Shown: positions 53,396 through 63,984 of the stretch, piece by piece
Layout of the letters: each line of letters opens with the position of its first letter
Numbering within the stretch: position 1 is the first letter of the stretch
Source: Lachnospiraceae bacterium
GTDB lineage: Bacteria > Bacillota > Clostridia > Lachnospirales > Lachnospiraceae
Length of the DNA stretch: 64,000 nt
Direction of reading: 5' to 3'
NCBI GenBank assembly: GCA_020860755.1
Contig: JAJBTQ010000004.1
Span: 65,754 to 129,753 of the forward strand
Notes under the pieces: generated by a model
What the model was told of the DNA's origin: nothing
Databases searched by the model: none
What the model saw: only the letters and a program-made list of their open reading frames with translations
Program-made: the position numbers and the translations under genes

Positions 53396-53710
53396 AGAAG
53401 TGATTTGCTTACCTGTTCAACCTTAACACACTTATACTGCAAATTCAACACGAAAATATAAGCGCTCCTTCAGATTGGTCGCCGAATTCAGCCCTTGTCT
53501 TAATTTTACCATTTTAGGGCTTAATAGCATAAGAAAATTCCTTTATTTCTATGCTTTTGAACTATTAACCCATTCTTCTATGTCCATATTTTGAACTTTT
53601 TGGTCGAAAATCAGCTTTTCCCCAACCCATAAATCCCCTATAATGACAAATGGTGAAAGGAAATATCCCTCACCGAATAAGACAAACGTTCTGAAAGGAG
53701 GACAAACGTT
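53396..53710. other. Intergenic region between tRNA-Ala(GGC) and a small gene
   Basis: About 315 bp, AT-rich. On the minus strand a weak promoter-like TTGAAT-17-TAAGGT lies before the tRNA. On the plus strand a TATAAT at about 53639 is followed by an imperfect GGTG...CACC inverted repeat. A 20-bp unit beginning GACAAACGTT is duplicated at 53681 and 53701, spanning the ribosome-binding site of the next gene. No other gene seen. Confidence 0.5.
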
Positions 53711-53947
53711 ATGAAAATTAAAAACACGCAGCAATTACATGCATTAGAGAGTGCTATTGACCGCTGCAACCATTGTGTATGGCTGGAGTCCGCTCAGGGC
53801 GAGTTCTATGATCTTAAAAACGAGATAGACCGCTACCGGGGCTTGGGCAGATTGCTTTCCGATTCCGGCGAAGAACTGGAATTGTACACGAACGCCCGCG
53901 AGGACACGGCCATCATGTTGGATTTTTTTCGTCAGCTGATTGCATAA
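53711..53947 (+). CDS. Small protein of unknown function (78 residues)
   Basis: Starts at an ATG with GAAAGGAGG 10-11 bases upstream. The product MKIKNTQQLHALESAIDRCN... is mostly helical and acidic, with ESAIDRCNHCVWLESAQGE and DSGEELELYTNARED. A CNHC pair could bind metal but only two cysteines are present. The region resembles small genes I associate with mobile elements in gut Firmicutes, but I cannot name a family. Its 3' end overlaps the convergent AraC gene by 35 bp. Confidence 0.6.
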   Translation: MKIKNTQQLHALESAIDRCNHCVWLESAQGEFYDLKNEIDRYRGLGRLLSDSGEELELYTNAREDTAIMLDFFRQLIA

Positions 53948-54845
53948 TCACGCCGGCTGACGCGCGGTACTCTCTGGGCGTACAGCCCAGGTATTCAGAG
54001 AAGGTGCGGCTGAAATAACCAGCTGAGCTGAAGCCGCACGCTTCCGAGATTACTAAAATACTGTCACTGGTATGCAGCAGCATGTCTGCAGCGACGCGGA
54101 GTCTGTACCGGGTGACATACTGAATAGGTGTCAGGCTGAGGCAGCGGTTGAAGCACCGGGTGCATTCCCGGGAGCTGATTCCCGCTGCCTCAGCTATATC
54201 ATCCAAAGTCATCCTTTCCGCATAATTGGCCTGAATATATGCCATCATCAGTTTGATTCTTTCCACGTCGACCGTACTGCGCCGTTCTGCGCCGGCACGC
54301 ATTTCTTCCGTTTCCTGAAATAATCCCTTCCAAAATTCACACAATTGACTCCGCACGTCAAATTCATAGCCGAACGGTTCTTCCTCACACAACTGCACTG
54401 CATTTGTCACAGCAGATGCCATAGAAACCCGGTACGGGGAATCGGGCGTAAACGCGTAAAACTGCACGTCGCTCTCCCGAACGGGCAGGACATATTTTTG
54501 CTCCAGGATACTGTTGTACATTCCGGATAAATACTGCACATCGAAGATATGCGCGCAGTTGGTACAGGCCTCACGGTCCAGGCTCTGATATGCGTGAAGC
54601 ACACCGGAGTTGATAAATACCAGGTCGCCCTGGTCCAATGTGATTCTTTCTTCCGTCGTTCGGAATTCCACACTTCCCTGTTGGATATAGTCTATTTCAA
54701 AAGCATCATGCCAATGCCAGGGCATGTAGCCGTTTGGATAGCGGTTGAAATCTGTGTAGGCACAGATATGGTGGCGTTCCGAAAAAGCTTTGGGGAGAAT
54801 CTCCTCGTTTTTTGGACTCATCCGAAGAGTAAATCGATATACCAT
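53913..54845 (-). CDS. AraC-family transcriptional regulator with cupin sensor domain
   Basis: 310 residues. The N-terminal cupin has MPWHWHDAFEIDYI and GDLVFINSGVLHAYQSL; the C-terminal 100 residues hold two helix-turn-helix units (LDDIAEAAGISSRECTRCF and VISEACGFSSAGYFSRTF, then GCTPREYR). Such regulators usually sense sugars or related ligands and control a neighbouring gene, but no sugar gene lies beside it. ATG 54845 behind AAGGAAG. Confidence 0.9.
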   Translation of the reverse strand: MVYRFTLRMSPKNEEILPKAFSERHHICAYTDFNRYPNGYMPWHWHDAFEIDYIQQGSVEFRTTEERITLDQGDLVFINSGVLHAYQSLDREACTNCAHIFDVQYLSGMYNSILEQKYVLPVRESDVQFYAFTPDSPYRVSMASAVTNAVQLCEEEPFGYEFDVRSQLCEFWKGLFQETEEMRAGAERRSTVDVERIKLMMAYIQANYAERMTLDDIAEAAGISSRECTRCFNRCLSLTPIQYVTRYRLRVAADMLLHTSDSILVISEACGFSSAGYFSRTFSEYLGCTPREYRASAGVIMQSADEKNPT

Positions 54846-54879
54846 AAAAACACTTCCTTTATCAATTACAACAATTTAT

Positions 54880-54925
54880 ACAAAACTTGAGGCCGCAGCA
54901 GATCATAATCCACTACGGCCCTCTC
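54880..54925 (-). terminator. Probable terminator after lysS
   Basis: Imperfect stem GAGGCCGCAG / CTACGGCCCTC (54889-54898 with 54913-54923); on the minus strand it is followed by AAGTTTTG. It lies 16 bp after the lysS stop. Confidence 0.5.
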
Positions 54926-54940
54926 TTTTGTTTCAACAAT

Positions 54941-56440
54941 TTACTGCTTGTCCAGTGACTTTAATGTCGGGAAGAACAAGACATCCCGGATCGCGGCTGA
55001 ATCCGTGAGCAGCATGACCAGCCGGTCTATGCCGTAGCCGATCCCTCCGGTCGGAGGCATCCCGATCTCCAGGGCGTTTAAGAAGTCCTCATCCGTATGG
55101 TTGGCCTCCTCGTTGCCTGCAGCAAACGCGGCATCCTGCGCGGCAAAGCGCTCCCGCTGATCGATCGGATCATTAAGCTCGGAGTAGGCGTTGCACATCT
55201 CCCAGCTGTTGATAAAGAGTTCAAACCGCTCCACCTTTTCCGGGTCGGACGGTTTTTTCTTTGTCAACGGTGAAACGGCAAGTGGGTGATCCATGATAAA
55301 GGTGGGCTGGATCAGCTCCTTCTCACAGTACTCATCGAAAAACAACTCCTCGATCTCGCCCTTCGTGTTCCACTTTTCAAATTCGATGTTGTGCTCTTTG
55401 GCGACAGCCTTGGCCTCGTCATCTGTATGGATCGCGTCAAAATCGACGCCGGAATACTTTTTGACCGCTTCGACCATCGTCATCCGCGCAAACGGACTTC
55501 CCAGATCGATCTCCGTCCCGCCGTAAGTGATGGTCGTGCCGCCGCAGACCGTCTCAGCCAGATGGCGGAACATACTCTCGGTCAACTCCATCATACCCTC
55601 ATAGTCGGTGTAGGCCTGATAGAGTTCCATCAGCGTAAACTCCGGATTGTGTCTGGTATCTACACCCTCATTGCGGAATACCCGCCCGATCTCATAGACC
55701 CGCTCCAGTCCGCCGACAATGAGGCGCTTTAAGTACAGCTCCAGCGAAATGCGGAGCTTCACATCCTCATCCAGCGCATTGTAGTGCGTCTCAAACGGCT
55801 TTGCCGCCGCGCCGCCGGCATTGGATACCAGCATGGGCGTCTCCACCTCGATAAATCCGCGGTCGTCTAAGAATCTGCGAATCTCCCGGATGATCTGCGA
55901 ACGCTTGATAAATGTCTCTTTGGACTCCGGACTCATGATCAGATCGACATATCTCTGCCGGTAGCGCAGATCCGTGTTGGTAAGACCATGGTACTTCTCC
56001 GGAAGCACCTGCAGACTCTTGGAAAGAAGTGTCATCTCCGACGCATGGATGGTGATCTCTCCGGTCTTGGTCTTAAAGACCTCTCCACGGGCGCCGATGA
56101 TATCACCAATATCATATTTTTTAAAATCCTTATAGAGCTCCTCTCCGATACTGTCGCGCGCGACATAGATCTGGATACTTCCCTCAAGGTCCTGTACATT
56201 GCAAAAAGAAGCCTTACCCATCACGCGCTTGAACATCAAGCGGCCGGCGACGGAGACCTCTTTGCCTTCCAACTCGTCATAGTGGTCCTTGATCTCCGCG
56301 CTGTGATGCGTCACATCATACTTTGTGATCAAAAAGGGGTCTTTGCCCGCCTCCTGAAGATTCTTCAGCTTTTCCCGGCGGTTTTTTAAGATCTGGTTCA
56401 GATCCTGCTCCGGCGCATTTCCCTTCTTCTGCTCAGCCAT
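54941..56440 (-). CDS. lysS: Lysyl-tRNA synthetase, class II
   Basis: 499 residues. N-terminal OB-fold anticodon domain ([18 protein letters not shown]) followed by the class II core: motif 1 [16 protein letters not shown], motif 2 [23 protein letters not shown], motif 3 [15 protein letters not shown]. It charges tRNA-Lys in the cytosol. It lies 16 bp after greA in the common greA-lysS pair. No T-box leader is seen. Confidence 0.97.
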   Translation of the reverse strand: MAEQKKGNAPEQDLNQILKNRREKLKNLQEAGKDPFLITKYDVTHHSAEIKDHYDELEGKEVSVAGRLMFKRVMGKASFCNVQDLEGSIQIYVARDSIGEELYKDFKKYDIGDIIGARGEVFKTKTGEITIHASEMTLLSKSLQVLPEKYHGLTNTDLRYRQRYVDLIMSPESKETFIKRSQIIREIRRFLDDRGFIEVETPMLVSNAGGAAAKPFETHYNALDEDVKLRISLELYLKRLIVGGLERVYEIGRVFRNEGVDTRHNPEFTLMELYQAYTDYEGMMELTESMFRHLAETVCGGTTITYGGTEIDLGSPFARMTMVEAVKKYSGVDFDAIHTDDEAKAVAKEHNIEFEKWNTKGEIEELFFDEYCEKELIQPTFIMDHPLAVSPLTKKKPSDPEKVERFELFINSWEMCNAYSELNDPIDQRERFAAQDAAFAAGNEEANHTDEDFLNALEIGMPPTGGIGYGIDRLVMLLTDSAAIRDVLFFPTLKSLDKQ

Positions 56441-56456
56441 CTCGCCTCTCCCTGTG

Positions 56457-56936
56457 TCAGTTTGATCTCTGAATCTCTAATACCTTATATTTCAGATCGC
56501 CTGCCTGCGTCTCTGCCGTGACGGTGTCTCCCACACGCGCACCGATCAGAGCCTTTCCCACCGGCGACTCATTTGAAATCTTTCCGTGTAAACTATCGGC
56601 CTCCGTGGAGCCTACAATGTCATACTCAAGCTCATCGCCGAACTCACAGTCCAAAATGCGGACCAGACAGCCGACGTTTATCTGGTCAAAATCGACCTCC
56701 TCTTCAACGACTACTTCGACATTTTTTAAAATGGCTTCAATCTCCTCGATCCGGGTCTCGATATCCCGCTGTTCATCCTTTGCCGCATCGTACTCCGCAT
56801 TCTCGGAGAGATCCCCCTGTTCACGAGCTTCCTTTATCTTCTGAGCCACTTCTTTGCGGCGAACCACTTTCAGGTCCTGCAGCTCCGCCTCCAGTTTTTG
56901 TAATCCCTGGTAGGTTAACAGATTTTTATCGCTCAT
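56457..56936 (-). CDS. greA: Transcription elongation factor GreA
   Basis: 159 residues; rescues backtracked RNA polymerase. An N-terminal coiled coil ([21 protein letters not shown]) carries the acidic tip [15 protein letters not shown]; the C-terminal FKBP-like domain has [25 protein letters not shown]-like sequence precedes it at about 56965. First gene of the greA-lysS unit. Confidence 0.96.
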   Translation of the reverse strand: MSDKNLLTYQGLQKLEAELQDLKVVRRKEVAQKIKEAREQGDLSENAEYDAAKDEQRDIETRIEEIEAILKNVEVVVEEEVDFDQINVGCLVRILDCEFGDELEYDIVGSTEADSLHGKISNESPVGKALIGARVGDTVTAETQAGDLKYKVLEIQRSN

Positions 56937-57033
56937 ACCTTCAGTTCCTCCTGAAACATATTATATAGTAAGTATTTTTACCCTTATAAAGGCTTTGACA
57001 ATTTCAATATTATACCCAATCGCACCATTGATG

Positions 57034-58011
57034 TCAACAGGTTTGAACCCGCAAAAAATCATCGAATAATCCTTCGAGATCGGCATAGGTTTCCACCTCA
57101 TTGATCCGCCCCCGAAAACGTGCGGCATCCTTGTATCCGGCGGTATACCAGGCGGCGTGTTTTCGGATCTCCCGGATCCCGATATACTCGCCCTTTACTT
57201 CGATCAGAAGCCTTGCATGGCGAAGCACCGTATCCGCCACCTCCTGCGCACTCGGCCTCGGCAGATCTCCTCCTGTTTCCAGCTTATAAATGATCTCATG
57301 AAAGATCCATGGATTCCCCCGTGCGCCCCGTCCGATCATGAAGCCGTCACAGCCCGTCTGCTCCCGCATTCGGATCACATCATCCGCTGTATGAATGTCC
57401 CCGTTTCCGATCACCGGGACGGAGACTGCCTCTTTGACCTGCCGTATGATGTCCCAGTCCGCTTTCCCGGAGTAGTACTGCTGCCGTGTCCTTCCGTGTA
57501 CCGCGATGGCCGCGACACCGCAGCTCTCCGCGATCCGCGCGATCTCTACCGCGTTTACATGTTGCTCGTCAAATCCCTTCCGAATCTTTACGGTAACAGG
57601 TTTTTTTATGGCGCGCACAAGTTTGCTCAAGATCTCTTCCGTCCGTTTCGGATCCTGCATCAGTGCGGATCCCTCCCCATTGTTTACAACCTTGGGGACT
57701 GGACATCCCATGTTGAAATCCAGGAGGGAAAACGGCCGCTCCTCGATCTGTGCCGCCGCCTCAGCTATGATATCCGGATCCGAACCGAACAGCTGCAGGG
57801 AAACAGGCTGCTCCTCCGGGAGGATCTCCATCAGGCCCTCCGTCTTTTTATTCCCGTAGTGGATCGCCTTGGCACTAACCATCTCCATGCAGAGCAGTCC
57901 CGCACCCTGTTCTTTGCATAACAAGCGAAATGGCAGGTCTGTGATCCCTGCCATAGGTGCTAAGATTAGGTTGTTTTCAAGTGTTACACTGCTGATCTTT
58001 AGCTTATCCAT
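57034..58011 (-). CDS. dusB: tRNA-dihydrouridine synthase (DusB-type)
   Basis: 325 residues; an FMN enzyme that reduces uridines in the tRNA D-loop. Motifs: LAPMAGITDLPFRLLCKEQGAG, DFNMGCPVPKVVNNGEGSAL with the catalytic cysteine in NMGCP, and GCDGFMIGRGARGNPWIF. Its ATG overlaps the coaX stop (TGATG), so the two are coupled. Confidence 0.94.
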   Translation of the reverse strand: MDKLKISSVTLENNLILAPMAGITDLPFRLLCKEQGAGLLCMEMVSAKAIHYGNKKTEGLMEILPEEQPVSLQLFGSDPDIIAEAAAQIEERPFSLLDFNMGCPVPKVVNNGEGSALMQDPKRTEEILSKLVRAIKKPVTVKIRKGFDEQHVNAVEIARIAESCGVAAIAVHGRTRQQYYSGKADWDIIRQVKEAVSVPVIGNGDIHTADDVIRMREQTGCDGFMIGRGARGNPWIFHEIIYKLETGGDLPRPSAQEVADTVLRHARLLIEVKGEYIGIREIRKHAAWYTAGYKDAARFRGRINEVETYADLEGLFDDFLRVQTC

Positions 58012-58781
58012 CACTTTTTCTGTCTCTCAAAGATGATCCGCATTCCGTGGAGTGTCAGCTGCGGATCATATTTATCGATAATATCCGTCTCTTTTTCAAT
58101 GATCCGGCCGTAACCGCCTGTCGCGACAACCTTGACATCATCCCTGCCAAACTCTTCCTTCATCCGGTTCACGATGTATTCGGTCTGCCCGACCTGCCCG
58201 TAGACCAGACCGGCCTGCATGCAGGAGATCGTATCCTGAGCCAGGATCGTGCGCGGTTTTCTGATCTCAAATTCGGGGAGATTGGCCGCCATGGTCCACA
58301 TGGACTGTGCGGATGTTCGAACGCCCGGTGCGATCACACAGGCAGTAAACGTGCCATCCTCATCCACAAGGTCAAATGTCGTAGCTGTGCCATAGTCGAT
58401 TACGATAGCCGGACCGCCGTACAGCTCATAGACCGCTGCCGCGTCCACGATCCGATCCGCTCCCACCTGACGCGGGTTGCGCCCGGCCACGCGGATCCCT
58501 GTTTTTATCCCGGCCTCGATGATGATCGGTTTTGTGTTGAAATATTTGATGATTGAGTTTGTAATGGAGTGCATCACATCCGGAACCACAGAACCTACGA
58601 TCACATCCGTGATCTCCTCGACGGCCACTCCGTTCTTCTCCAAAAGCTCACACATCACCATGCCGTACTCATCGGACGTCCTGGTATAGACTGTGGCCAT
58701 GCGATAGGTCGTCACAAGCCGTTTCCCTTTAAACACACCGATCGTAATATTCGTATTTCCGATATCCACTGCCAATAACAT
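58011..58781 (-). CDS. coaX: Type III pantothenate kinase
   Basis: 256 residues; first step of CoA synthesis, of the ASKHA fold. Motifs: LLAVDIGNTNITIGVFKG (phosphate 1), GADRIVDAAAVYELYG, and the VIDYGTATTFD loop. GGAGGAG lies 7 bases before the ATG, within the end of the previous gene. Coupled to dusB downstream. Confidence 0.95.
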   Translation of the reverse strand: MLLAVDIGNTNITIGVFKGKRLVTTYRMATVYTRTSDEYGMVMCELLEKNGVAVEEITDVIVGSVVPDVMHSITNSIIKYFNTKPIIIEAGIKTGIRVAGRNPRQVGADRIVDAAAVYELYGGPAIVIDYGTATTFDLVDEDGTFTACVIAPGVRTSAQSMWTMAANLPEFEIRKPRTILAQDTISCMQAGLVYGQVGQTEYIVNRMKEEFGRDDVKVVATGGYGRIIEKETDIIDKYDPQLTLHGMRIIFERQKK

Positions 58782-58784
58782 CGC

Positions 58785-59117
58785 TTACTCCTCCTCTTCT
58801 CCGAGGAAAAACACCCGGAAAAACATTTCCAGCGATTCCAACAGGTCCGCTTTCGTCTGCTGTATCTCTTTTATCTTAAGCCCGCTCCCGATCTCGTCGT
58901 ACAGCAGATCCTCCTCCGCTGCCGATGTCTCTAAGAGCAGGGTGCCTTCTTCGTCAAACTTAAGGATCAGATTGCCGCCCACCTCTTCCGTAAACAACAC
59001 GCACAGGATGTTTAAGTCCTCCTGAACGCTCTCGGGAAGGCTGTCGAATGCCGGATTAAAATAATACTGCTTCGTGTATGCGCTGGCTGCACAGAGCACG
59101 TATTCATCCTCAAACAT
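58785..59117 (-). CDS. Conserved small protein, probably DUF6145 family
   Basis: 110 residues. MFEDEYVLCAASAYTKQYYF, LCVLFTEEVGGNLILKFDEEG and LFFRVFFLGEEEE-like C-terminus (MFFRVFFLGEEEE) match what I recall as DUF6145, found in Lachnospiraceae beside birA and coaX. No enzyme motif. It lies 17 bp after birA and 3 bp before coaX, so it belongs to this operon. Function unknown. Confidence 0.65.
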   Translation of the reverse strand: MFEDEYVLCAASAYTKQYYFNPAFDSLPESVQEDLNILCVLFTEEVGGNLILKFDEEGTLLLETSAAEEDLLYDEIGSGLKIKEIQQTKADLLESLEMFFRVFFLGEEEE

Positions 59118-59134
59118 AAGCTCTTTCTGCTCCT

Positions 59135-60121
59135 TTATACATAACCGTATACTCCCCGCACCGACACTTCCCCGGAGGCGATGTGCCGTTCGCCCTCTTG
59201 TGTCTCCACAAGCAGTTCCCCCCGCGCATTGATCCCGCGGGCAGTGCCAGTAATATCCCCATGCTCATCCAAAACGCAGACTTCCCGCCCACAGTTTATG
59301 AGATACTCGTTGTATCGATTCATCAGAGCGCTTAAGTCCTGCGTCTTTAAAAAAACAGCATACTCTTGTTCAAACTGCCGCAGGCATGCCGCAACCAACT
59401 CGGCCCGGCAGATCTTCCGTCCGGTCAGCTGATAGACCGAAGTCGCCATCCCGGCGATCTCCTCCGGAAATTCCGGATTATGGACATTGATCCCCACGCC
59501 GATGACGACGTAGTTAATACAGTCAGTCTCGGCACTCATCTCCGTTAAGATGCCGCAGACTTTTTTTCCGTCACAGACAATGTCGTTGGGCCATTTGATC
59601 CGGAAGTCCGGCGAATCCTCCCCGCAGATCTCCTCCAGTGCATCCCGCACGGCCAGCCCCATGACCAGCGTCAGCATGGACGCACATCCCGGATCGATCT
59701 TGGGACGAATCAGGAGAGACATAAAGATTCCCTCGCCTTTTTTGGATGCCCAGACCCGTCCGCGCCGTCCGCGCCCCGCTGTCTGCTCCTCCCCGATCAC
59801 CAGAAGGCCTTCTCCGGCGTCGTCCTCGGCCCGGCGTTTTACTTCATTGTTCGTAGAGTCTACGGAATCGCATACAAGAACAGACCTGCCAGCCCATTCA
59901 GTGTGCAGCAGCTCTTCGACGCGTTCTTCCGTCAACAGATCCGGCTCCGATACAAGCCGGTATCCGCGGTTGCGCACGGCCTCGATCTCATAGCCCATGT
60001 CCTCGAGCTGTCGGATCGCTTTCCAGATACTGGTCCTTGACACGCCGAACCGGTCGCTGATATCCTGTCCGGATACGAATCCGTCGTCTTCTTTTAAGAG
60101 CTGAAGTATCTTTTCTTTCAA
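59135..60121 (-). CDS. birA: Biotin operon repressor / biotin-[acetyl-CoA-carboxylase] ligase
   Basis: 328 residues. An N-terminal winged helix (residues 1-60, [20 protein letters not shown]) makes it the regulatory type. The ligase core has [20 protein letters not shown] and [17 protein letters not shown]. The start is TTG at 60121, overlapping the argF stop (TTGA), with AAGGG just upstream. No biotin gene or binding site is visible here. Confidence 0.94.
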   Translation of the reverse strand: MKEKILQLLKEDDGFVSGQDISDRFGVSRTSIWKAIRQLEDMGYEIEAVRNRGYRLVSEPDLLTEERVEELLHTEWAGRSVLVCDSVDSTNNEVKRRAEDDAGEGLLVIGEEQTAGRGRRGRVWASKKGEGIFMSLLIRPKIDPGCASMLTLVMGLAVRDALEEICGEDSPDFRIKWPNDIVCDGKKVCGILTEMSAETDCINYVVIGVGINVHNPEFPEEIAGMATSVYQLTGRKICRAELVAACLRQFEQEYAVFLKTQDLSALMNRYNEYLINCGREVCVLDEHGDITGTARGINARGELLVETQEGERHIASGEVSVRGVYGYV

Positions 60122-61113
60122 TATCCCTTACCAAGCGTCGCCAGCATGACTGCCTTGATCGTATGCATGCGGTTTTCCGCCTCGTCAAACACGATGGACT
60201 GCGGACTCTCGAATACCTCGTCTGTCACTTCCATCTCGTTTAAACCATACTTCTCGTGGATCTCTTTTCCGATCGATGTATTCAGATCGTGGAACGACGG
60301 CAGGCAGTGCATGAACACGCACTGCAATCCCGCATTCTCCATCATCGCCGCATTTACCCGATAGGGAGTCAGATCGCGGATCCGCTCCTCCCAGACTTCA
60401 TCCGGCTCACCCATGGAGACCCAGACATCGGTGTAGATCACGTCCGCATCCTTTGTGCCGGCGGCCGCATCCTCCGTAAGCTCGATCGTCGCCCCGGTTT
60501 CGGCCGCGATCTCCTCACAGGTCTTCACCAGCGATGTATCCGGAAAATATTTTTTGTTCGTGCAGGCCACAAAGTGCATCCCCAGCTTTGCACAGGCGAC
60601 CATGAGGGAATTGCCCATGTTAAAGCGCGCATCGCCGGCAAAGACCAGTTTGATCCCTTTAAGATGTCCGAAGTGCTCCCGGATCGTCATCATATCCGCG
60701 AGCATCTGCGTCGGATGGAACTCGTTCGTCAGACCGTTCCAGACCGGTACACCCGCGTACTTTGCGATCTCCTCCACGATATCCTGACCGAAGCCCCGGT
60801 ATTCGATCCCGTCATAGATACGTCCCAGCACACGGGCCGTGTCCGCGATGCTCTCCTTTTTTCCGATCTGCGAGGCAGACGGATCCAAAAACGTCGTGTG
60901 CATGCCGAGATCAAACGCCGCCACTTCAAATGAACAGCGGGTCCGCGTGCTCGTCTTCTCAAAGATCAGGGCTATATTTTTGCCGCGAAGCTCATCATGC
61001 GCCACGCCCTGCCTCTTTTTCGCCTTCAGGTCGTCGGCCAGATCAATAAGCGCAAGGATCTCCTCCGGTGTAAAGTCCAACAGTTTTAAAAAATTCTTTC
61101 CCTCAAAACCCAT
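60118..61113 (-). CDS. argF: Ornithine carbamoyltransferase
   Basis: 331 residues; makes citrulline from ornithine and carbamoyl phosphate. Carbamoyl-phosphate motif STRTR at residues 55-59, then FHPTQMLAD, and the ornithine/cysteine loop FMHCLPSF. It may be anabolic (argF) or catabolic (arcB); no arginine deiminase or carbamate kinase is adjacent. It overlaps birA by four bases. Confidence 0.92.
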   Translation of the reverse strand: MGFEGKNFLKLLDFTPEEILALIDLADDLKAKKRQGVAHDELRGKNIALIFEKTSTRTRCSFEVAAFDLGMHTTFLDPSASQIGKKESIADTARVLGRIYDGIEYRGFGQDIVEEIAKYAGVPVWNGLTNEFHPTQMLADMMTIREHFGHLKGIKLVFAGDARFNMGNSLMVACAKLGMHFVACTNKKYFPDTSLVKTCEEIAAETGATIELTEDAAAGTKDADVIYTDVWVSMGEPDEVWEERIRDLTPYRVNAAMMENAGLQCVFMHCLPSFHDLNTSIGKEIHEKYGLNEMEVTDEVFESPQSIVFDEAENRMHTIKAVMLATLGKGY

Positions 61114-61142
61114 AAATTATCTCCTTCATCTTCTGACACGAA

Positions 61143-61170
61143 GCGGGCTGCTCGAAAAAGCAGCCCCCGC
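61143..61170 (-). other. Hairpin between pgi and argF
   Basis: GCGGGCTGCT / AGCAGCCCCCGC (61143-61152 with 61159-61170, two bases bulged). On the minus strand no T-run follows, so it is a poor terminator; it may stabilise the argF leader or attenuate readthrough from pgi. Confidence 0.4.
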
Positions 61171-61214
61171 GATCATATTTTTTTCTCACGCTCTGTCTTT
61201 GCTTTAAAAATATC

Positions 61215-62561
61215 CTAAAGTCTCTTTGTCAGCTCTTCCCGCAGGTCTTCAAACCCCGGTTTCCCAAGCAGGGCAAACATATTTTTCTTATAGCTTTCCA
61301 CTCCGGGCTGGTTAAACGGATTGACACCGAGCATATACCCGCTTAAGCCCACTGCAAACTCGAAGAAGTAAAACAGCTGACCAAGCGAATACTCATCCTG
61401 TGCCGGGATCTCCACCAGCAGATTCGGAACATTTCCGTCGGTATGCGCCATGATCGTCCCGTTCATGGCACAGTCGTTGACAAAGTTCATATCTTTTCCG
61501 GCCAGATAGTTAAGGCCGTCTAAGTCCGCCGGCTCCTCCCGGATCTCAACCGCACCGTTTGGATTCTCAATCTTTAAGACAGTCTCAAACATGATCCGCG
61601 AGCCATCCTGAATAAACTGACCCATGGAGTGCAGGTCTGTCGTAAAATCCACAGCCGCCGGGAAGATTCCCTTCTGATCCTTCCCCTCACTCTCGCCGTA
61701 CAGCTGTTTCCACCACTCGCCGATGTAGTGAATGCTCGGCTCATAATTTGCCAGCACTTCCACGCATTTCCCCTTGCGCTGGAGAATGTTGCGGATCGCC
61801 GCGTACTGCATGGCATCGTTCTTCTCAAAAGGCTGCTCGATGGCAAGCTTGCGCCCATTTTCCGCGCCCTTCATCAACTGGTCGATATCCGCGCCGCTGA
61901 CTGCGATGGGGAGAAGACCGACTGCGGTGAGAACGGAAAACCGTCCGCCCACGTCATCCGGCACGACAAAGGTCTCATAGCCCTCCTCTGTGGCAAGACT
62001 TTTTAAAGCACCTTTCGCCTTATCCGTCGTGGCATAAATGCGGCCTGCCGCCTCCTCTTTTCCGTATTTTTGTTCCAGTTTCTCCCGGAAGATCCGGAAT
62101 GCGATCGCCGGCTCCGTCGTCGTCCCGGACTTTGAAATCACGTTGACGGAAAAATCGCGGTCGCCGACAACATCCAGCAGTCCCTGCAGATAAGATCCGC
62201 TTAAGCTGTTGCCCACATAGTAGATCTCCGGCGTTTTCCGCTGTTCCTTTGAAATATTGTTATAAAATCCGTGGCGCAAAAAATCGATGGCCGCCCGCGC
62301 TCCCAGATAAGAGCCGCCGATCCCGATCACGACGAGCACATCCGAATCGCTTTTGATCTTCTCCGCAGCCGCTTTGATCCGCGCAAACTCATCCTTGTCG
62401 TAATCCACAGGGAGATCGATCCATCCAACATAGTCATTGCCCGCTCCGGTCTTGGAGAGAAGGAGCTCTTTTGCATCCTCTGTCAGCTTGCTCATATATG
62501 TCACTTCATCCTCACGGATGAAAGAAGCCGTCCTGCTGTAATCAAATGTTATCCTGTCCAT
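61215..62561 (-). CDS. pgi: Glucose-6-phosphate isomerase
   Basis: 448 residues, the shorter form typical of Firmicutes. Motifs: [38 protein letters not shown], and [16 protein letters not shown]. It links glycolysis and gluconeogenesis. ATG 62561 behind AAAGGAGATAG; it is transcribed from its own promoter, divergent from murG. Confidence 0.96.
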   Translation of the reverse strand: MDRITFDYSRTASFIREDEVTYMSKLTEDAKELLLSKTGAGNDYVGWIDLPVDYDKDEFARIKAAAEKIKSDSDVLVVIGIGGSYLGARAAIDFLRHGFYNNISKEQRKTPEIYYVGNSLSGSYLQGLLDVVGDRDFSVNVISKSGTTTEPAIAFRIFREKLEQKYGKEEAAGRIYATTDKAKGALKSLATEEGYETFVVPDDVGGRFSVLTAVGLLPIAVSGADIDQLMKGAENGRKLAIEQPFEKNDAMQYAAIRNILQRKGKCVEVLANYEPSIHYIGEWWKQLYGESEGKDQKGIFPAAVDFTTDLHSMGQFIQDGSRIMFETVLKIENPNGAVEIREEPADLDGLNYLAGKDMNFVNDCAMNGTIMAHTDGNVPNLLVEIPAQDEYSLGQLFYFFEFAVGLSGYMLGVNPFNQPGVESYKKNMFALLGKPGFEDLREELTKRL

Positions 62562-62604
62562 ATCTATCTCCTTTATATCTACGTATTAATAAGCCTTTGG
62601 AGAC

Positions 62605-62633
62605 ATTGTAACAAATGAGTTTCCGTATTTCAA
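62605..62633 (-). promoter_or_regulatory. Promoter of pgi
   Basis: Minus strand: TTGAAA (62633-62628), 17-bp spacer, TACAAT (62610-62605), about 44 bp before the ATG. Confidence 0.75.
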
Positions 62634-62670
62634 GACACTGGAGGGAAAAGAATACGCTTCTAAATATCAG

Positions 62671-62698
62671 TTGACTTTTCTATGTATTAGTTTACTAT
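62671..62698 (+). promoter_or_regulatory. Promoter of murG
   Basis: TTGACT (62671-62676), 16-bp spacer, TACTAT (62693-62698), about 43 bp before the ATG at 62741. Confidence 0.65.
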
Positions 62699-62740
62699 GA
62701 AATAAGAAATTGTGTGCTTTATGAGAGTGAAAGGAATCCT

Positions 62741-63808
62741 ATGAAAAAGATTATCCTCACCGGCGGCGGAACAGCCGGACACGTTACCCCGAATATCGCA
62801 CTCCTGCCAGGACTTCGGGAACTGGGCTATGAGATCTCGTACATCGGCTCCTACGAGGGAATCGAGAAGGAGCTGATCGAAAAAGAGGGCATTCCCTACT
62901 ACCCGATCGCTTCGGGAAAGCTTCGCCGGTACATGAACCTGAAAAATCTGTCCGACCCGTTCAAGGTGGCCAGAGGCTATACGCAGGCGCGTGGACTGAT
63001 CCGCAAGTTAAAGCCGGACATCGTATTCTCTAAGGGCGGCTATGTCAGCGTTCCCGTGGTGATGGCCGCAGCGCACAAGCATGTCCCGGTGATCATTCAC
63101 GAGTCTGACATCACGCCCGGGCTCGCGAACAAGCTCGCCATCCCCCGGGCAGACATCGTGTGCTGCAATTTCCCGGAGACCTTAAAGGATCTCCCTGAGG
63201 GGAAGGCCGTCGTGACCGGTTCCCCGATCCGTCGGGAACTCTTAACCGGTGATCCCCAAAAGGCATACTCCTACACCGGACTCACCCCTGATCTGCCGGT
63301 CATCCTGATCATCGGCGGCAGCCTCGGATCCAAAGTGATCAATGAAGAGGTCCGAAAGCTGCTTCCCACGCTGCTGAAATCCTATCAGGTGATCCATCTG
63401 TGCGGGAAGGGCAATCTCGACCCGACGCTGCATCAGACTGCGGGCTATGTCCAGTATGAATACATCAGCGACGAGCTGCCGGATCTGTTCGCCGTCTCCG
63501 ATCTGGTGATCTCCCGCGCGGGAGCCAACGCCATCTGCGAACTGCAGGCGCTGTGCAAACCGAACATCCTGATCCCACTGTCCAAAGAGGCCAGCCGCGG
63601 CGACCAGATCTTAAACGCGAACTCCTTTCAAAAGCAGGGATTCAGCTATGTGATCGAAGAGGAGGATTTAAATGATGATACACTCCTGGCAGGCATCAAA
63701 GAAGTGTGGGAAAATAAAGACACCTACATTGCCGCGATGCGGGATTCTCAGAAGACAGATGCGATCGATCAGATTTTGGAACTGATTGAAAAATACAGCA
63801 AAAAATAA
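62741..63808 (+). CDS. murG: UDP-N-acetylglucosamine--lipid transferase MurG
   Basis: 355 residues; adds GlcNAc to lipid I at the inner membrane face. GT28 motifs are the glycine-rich N-terminal loop [39 protein letters not shown], and [14 protein letters not shown]. It stands apart from a mur cluster and has its own promoter. The start ATG 62741 has GAAAGGAATCC upstream. Its isolated site suggests it may be one of two copies in the genome. Confidence 0.94.
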   Translation: MKKIILTGGGTAGHVTPNIALLPGLRELGYEISYIGSYEGIEKELIEKEGIPYYPIASGKLRRYMNLKNLSDPFKVARGYTQARGLIRKLKPDIVFSKGGYVSVPVVMAAAHKHVPVIIHESDITPGLANKLAIPRADIVCCNFPETLKDLPEGKAVVTGSPIRRELLTGDPQKAYSYTGLTPDLPVILIIGGSLGSKVINEEVRKLLPTLLKSYQVIHLCGKGNLDPTLHQTAGYVQYEYISDELPDLFAVSDLVISRAGANAICELQALCKPNILIPLSKEASRGDQILNANSFQKQGFSYVIEEEDLNDDTLLAGIKEVWENKDTYIAAMRDSQKTDAIDQILELIEKYSKK

Positions 63809-63833
63809 TGCTGTCGTTTCAGGCGATGAGTAC

Positions 63834-63862
63834 AAAAAAGAACGTCCCGTACGTTCTTTTTT
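63834..63862 (+). terminator. Terminator after murG
   Basis: Perfect 12-bp stem AAAAAAGAACGT / ACGTTCTTTTTT (63834-63845 with 63851-63862), 25 bp after the stop. Confidence 0.9.
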
Positions 63863-63984
63863 CTTTTTTGGAATAACAGTTTTCCAGAATGCCATTATAC
63901 ATACTCTTAAAGAAAATATATAATTACATTAATACTAAGCAAACGATTTTTATGATAGAAATAAAATTAAGGAGGCAGCACAAG

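Noticed and set aside
56441..56456. T-box before lysS
   Set aside because: Only 16 bp separate greA and lysS, so there is no room for one.
57157..57921. Plus-strand open frame of 254 codons
   Set aside because: Antisense shadow of dusB with no ribosome-binding site or known domain.
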